DNA from: Caulobacter sp. SLTY
GTDB lineage: Bacteria; Pseudomonadota; Alphaproteobacteria; Caulobacterales; Caulobacteraceae
NCBI RefSeq assembly: GCF_009905535.1
Contig: NZ_JAAALA010000010.1
Span: forward strand, 62,001-126,000
DNA length: 64,000 nucleotides
Reading direction: 5' to 3'
This document shows positions 62,625 through 64,000 of this stretch, piece by piece. A model generated the notes under the pieces. That model saw nothing but the letters and a program-made list of their open reading frames with translations. It searched no databases and was not told the origin of the DNA. The first letter of the stretch is position 1, and the number at the start of each line of letters is the position of its first letter. The position numbers and the translations under genes were made by a program.

Positions 62625-63067
62625 AGCGGCTGCTGATTGCCCTGGCCGCCCTGGCCTGTATCGCCGCCGCCTCCGATCCGTCCGAACGGCTGGCCGACCC
62701 GGCGCAGGAGGCGCGGGCGCGGGCGCTGTTCAAGGAGGTCCGCTGCCTGATCTGCCAGAACGAGGCGATCGACGATTCCACCGCCGACTTCGCCAAGGAC
62801 GTCCGCCTGGTGATCCGCGAGCAGATCGCCGCCGGCCGCAGCGACGTGCAGGTCAAAGACTTCCTGACCGACCGCTACGGCGAATACGTGCTGTTCCGCC
62901 CCAGCCTCTCGGGCGCCAACCTGGCCCTCTGGACGGCGCCCTTCCTGGTGCTGCTGATCGGCGGTGTCCTGCTCATGATGCGTTTGCGCAACCGAGCGAC
63001 GCCTGAAGCGCTTTCGCCCGAGGAGGAGGCGGCCTTGGCCCGTTTGACGCGTACGGATGACGCCTAA
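62621..63067 (+). CDS. ccmH: cytochrome c thiol oxidoreductase CcmH (CycL)
   Basis: The 148-residue product has a signal peptide (KRLLIALAALACIAAAS), the RCLICQN motif with the redox CxxC, and a C-terminal membrane helix (LWTAPFLVLLIGGVLLMMRL). It reduces or holds the haem-binding cysteines of apocytochrome c. A ccmG gene, often between ccmF and ccmH, is absent here. Confidence 0.95.
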   Translation: MKRLLIALAALACIAAASDPSERLADPAQEARARALFKEVRCLICQNEAIDDSTADFAKDVRLVIREQIAAGRSDVQVKDFLTDRYGEYVLFRPSLSGANLALWTAPFLVLLIGGVLLMMRLRNRATPEALSPEEEAALARLTRTDDA

Positions 63068-63221
63068 CCGGCGAGATTGACACCAAGCCGCCGCGATCTG
63101 GCCGTAACAAACACTCCGCTCATGACGCAAAGATAACTTGAGCGGCATTGCGTAACACGGCAACGCTTCTAACTTGGACGAGAGAACGCCGGTTGGCCCG
63201 GCCACAGGAACCGAACAGACG

Positions 63222-64000
63222 ATGGCACCTAGAAAGTCCGGATTTGTTGTTGGCGCGATCGCTGGGATCGGCGTCGCCACCGCGGCCGTGGCCGGCGTGG
63301 GCATGCGCATGGCGCCCGGCGCCGAGGCGCCGCAGCTGGCTAGCGGCATCCAGGCGACCAAGGTCAACTTCGCCCCGCCGCCTGGTGCGCCGATGTCGTT
63401 CGCCGACATCTTCGAGAAGGTGTCTCCGGCCGTGGTCTCCATCGACGTGAAATCGAAGGTCGATCCCTCGACCCTGCGCGGCATCCCCGGCCTGCCCTTC
63501 AACCTGGGTCCTCCGGAAGAGGGCGAAGAGGAGGACGGCGGCGAGGGCCAGGGCGGCGGCGGTCAGCAGCGCCAGGCCTCCTCGGGCTCGGGCTTCTTCA
63601 TTTCGGCCGATGGCTACTTGGTGACCAACAACCACGTCGTCGAGGGCGCCGACGAGATCAAGGTCACCCTCAAGGACGGTCGCGAACTTCCCGCCAAGCT
63701 GGTGGGCTCGGACGACGGCACCGACCTGGCCGTGCTCAAGGTCGAGGGCAAGGACTTCGCCTTCGTCAACTTCGAGGATGACGCCAAGCCGCGCGTCGGC
63801 GACTGGGTCATCACTGTCGGCAATCCCTTCGGCCTGGGCGGCACCGCGACGGCGGGCATTGTCTCGGCCCTGAAGCGCGACATCAACGATGGTCCGTTCG
63901 TCGACTTCATCCAGGTCGACGCGCCGATCAACCGCGGAAACAGCGGCGGCCCGACCTTCGACGTCTATGGACGGGTGATCGGCGTGAACTCGGCGATCTT
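63222..64000 (+). CDS. degP: DegP/HtrA-type serine protease (truncated by window end)
   Basis: The ATG at 63222 follows CAGGAACCG and opens a frame to the window edge (about 259 residues seen). A membrane/signal segment (GFVVGAIAGIGVATAAVAGVGM) precedes the protease domain. The triad is visible: His in TNNHVVEG, Asp in GTDLAVLKV and Ser in INRGNSGGPT. A Gly/Glu/Gln-rich insertion (about 95-122) is in the loop before the His. PDZ domains lie beyond the window. It follows ccmH by 154 bp, in which no clear promoter could be fixed. DegP clears misfolded periplasmic proteins. Confidence 0.96.
   Translation, partial: MAPRKSGFVVGAIAGIGVATAAVAGVGMRMAPGAEAPQLASGIQATKVNFAPPPGAPMSFADIFEKVSPAVVSIDVKSKVDPSTLRGIPGLPFNLGPPEEGEEEDGGEGQGGGGQQRQASSGSGFFISADGYLVTNNHVVEGADEIKVTLKDGRELPAKLVGSDDGTDLAVLKVEGKDFAFVNFEDDAKPRVGDWVITVGNPFGLGGTATAGIVSALKRDINDGPFVDFIQVDAPINRGNSGGPTFDVYGRVIGVNSAI

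Noticed and set aside
63068..63221. Sigma-type promoter for degP
   Set aside because: TTGACA is present at 63077, but no acceptable -10 lies at the right distance.
1..64000. CRISPR arrays, prophage, insertion sequences, integrase-flanked islands
   Set aside because: No spaced direct repeats, transposase, integrase or phage structural genes were seen; coding style is uniform.

Overview
The window is GC-rich, densely coded DNA that looks like an ordinary chromosome segment of an alphaproteobacterium, most likely of the Caulobacteraceae (Caulobacter/Phenylobacterium type). Reasons: long GC3-rich frames on both strands that cast many antisense shadow frames, frequent GTG/TTG starts, DUF1491 and DUF2336 proteins, a fused indolepyruvate:ferredoxin oxidoreductase beside an Lrp gene, and the block [two-component pair] - cycHJKL (ccmIEFH) - degP, which recalls rhizobial cyc-degP-feuPQ gene order. 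The genus is an inference. No phage, transposase, plasmid functions or CRISPR array were seen.

Layout. 0.1-5 kb: tRNA-Gln, a CHASE3-PAS hybrid histidine kinase with two receivers, and a His/Cys-rich envelope pair that looks metal-related. 5-9.5 kb: acetyltransferases, oligopeptidase B, a CsbD protein, a MaoC hydratase. 9.6-11.9 kb: an XRE/MmyB-type regulator, a TIGR03032-like protein and a small ORF. 12-17.9 kb: an acyl-CoA synthetase; a same-strand run of a class IV aminotransferase homologue (apparently without the PLP lysine), a PAPS-type sulfotransferase-like protein and a cytochrome P450; then a pirin. 18-24 kb: PEBP protein, secreted propeller protein, Lrp/AsnC regulator divergent from the 1143-residue IOR. 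24-33 kb: MFS protein, small conserved proteins, HExxH/TPR protein, RF3, ABC-F ATPase. 33.2-36.1 kb: a 460-bp gene-free, RNA-like region leading into an NMT1/THI5-type ABC importer. 36-43.7 kb: DUF2336, TonB-like and TPR proteins, PBP1A, YcgN. 43.7-46.4 kb: ECF sigma/DGPF module with small membrane proteins. 46.6-51.8 kb: mostly secreted or unknown proteins, a GST, an esterase-like lipoprotein, a double retropepsin-like protein, DedA. 51.8-54 kb: a YtrA-type GntR/ABC/permease operon with a clear palindromic operator. 54-64 kb: DnaJ-type chaperone, PepSY-like protein plus response regulator and kinase, cytochrome c maturation genes, and DegP cut by the window end.

Repeats. Two inverted copies of a palindromic element of about 140 bp lie at 5138-5279 and 14638-14777, with a short related hairpin at 11933-11965. 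The second copy sits inside the aminotransferase-like/sulfotransferase-like pair.

The most promising undescribed items are that enzyme pair, the structured RNA candidate at 33290-33550, the repeat family, and the PepSY-regulator-kinase unit next to the cytochrome c/DegP envelope block.
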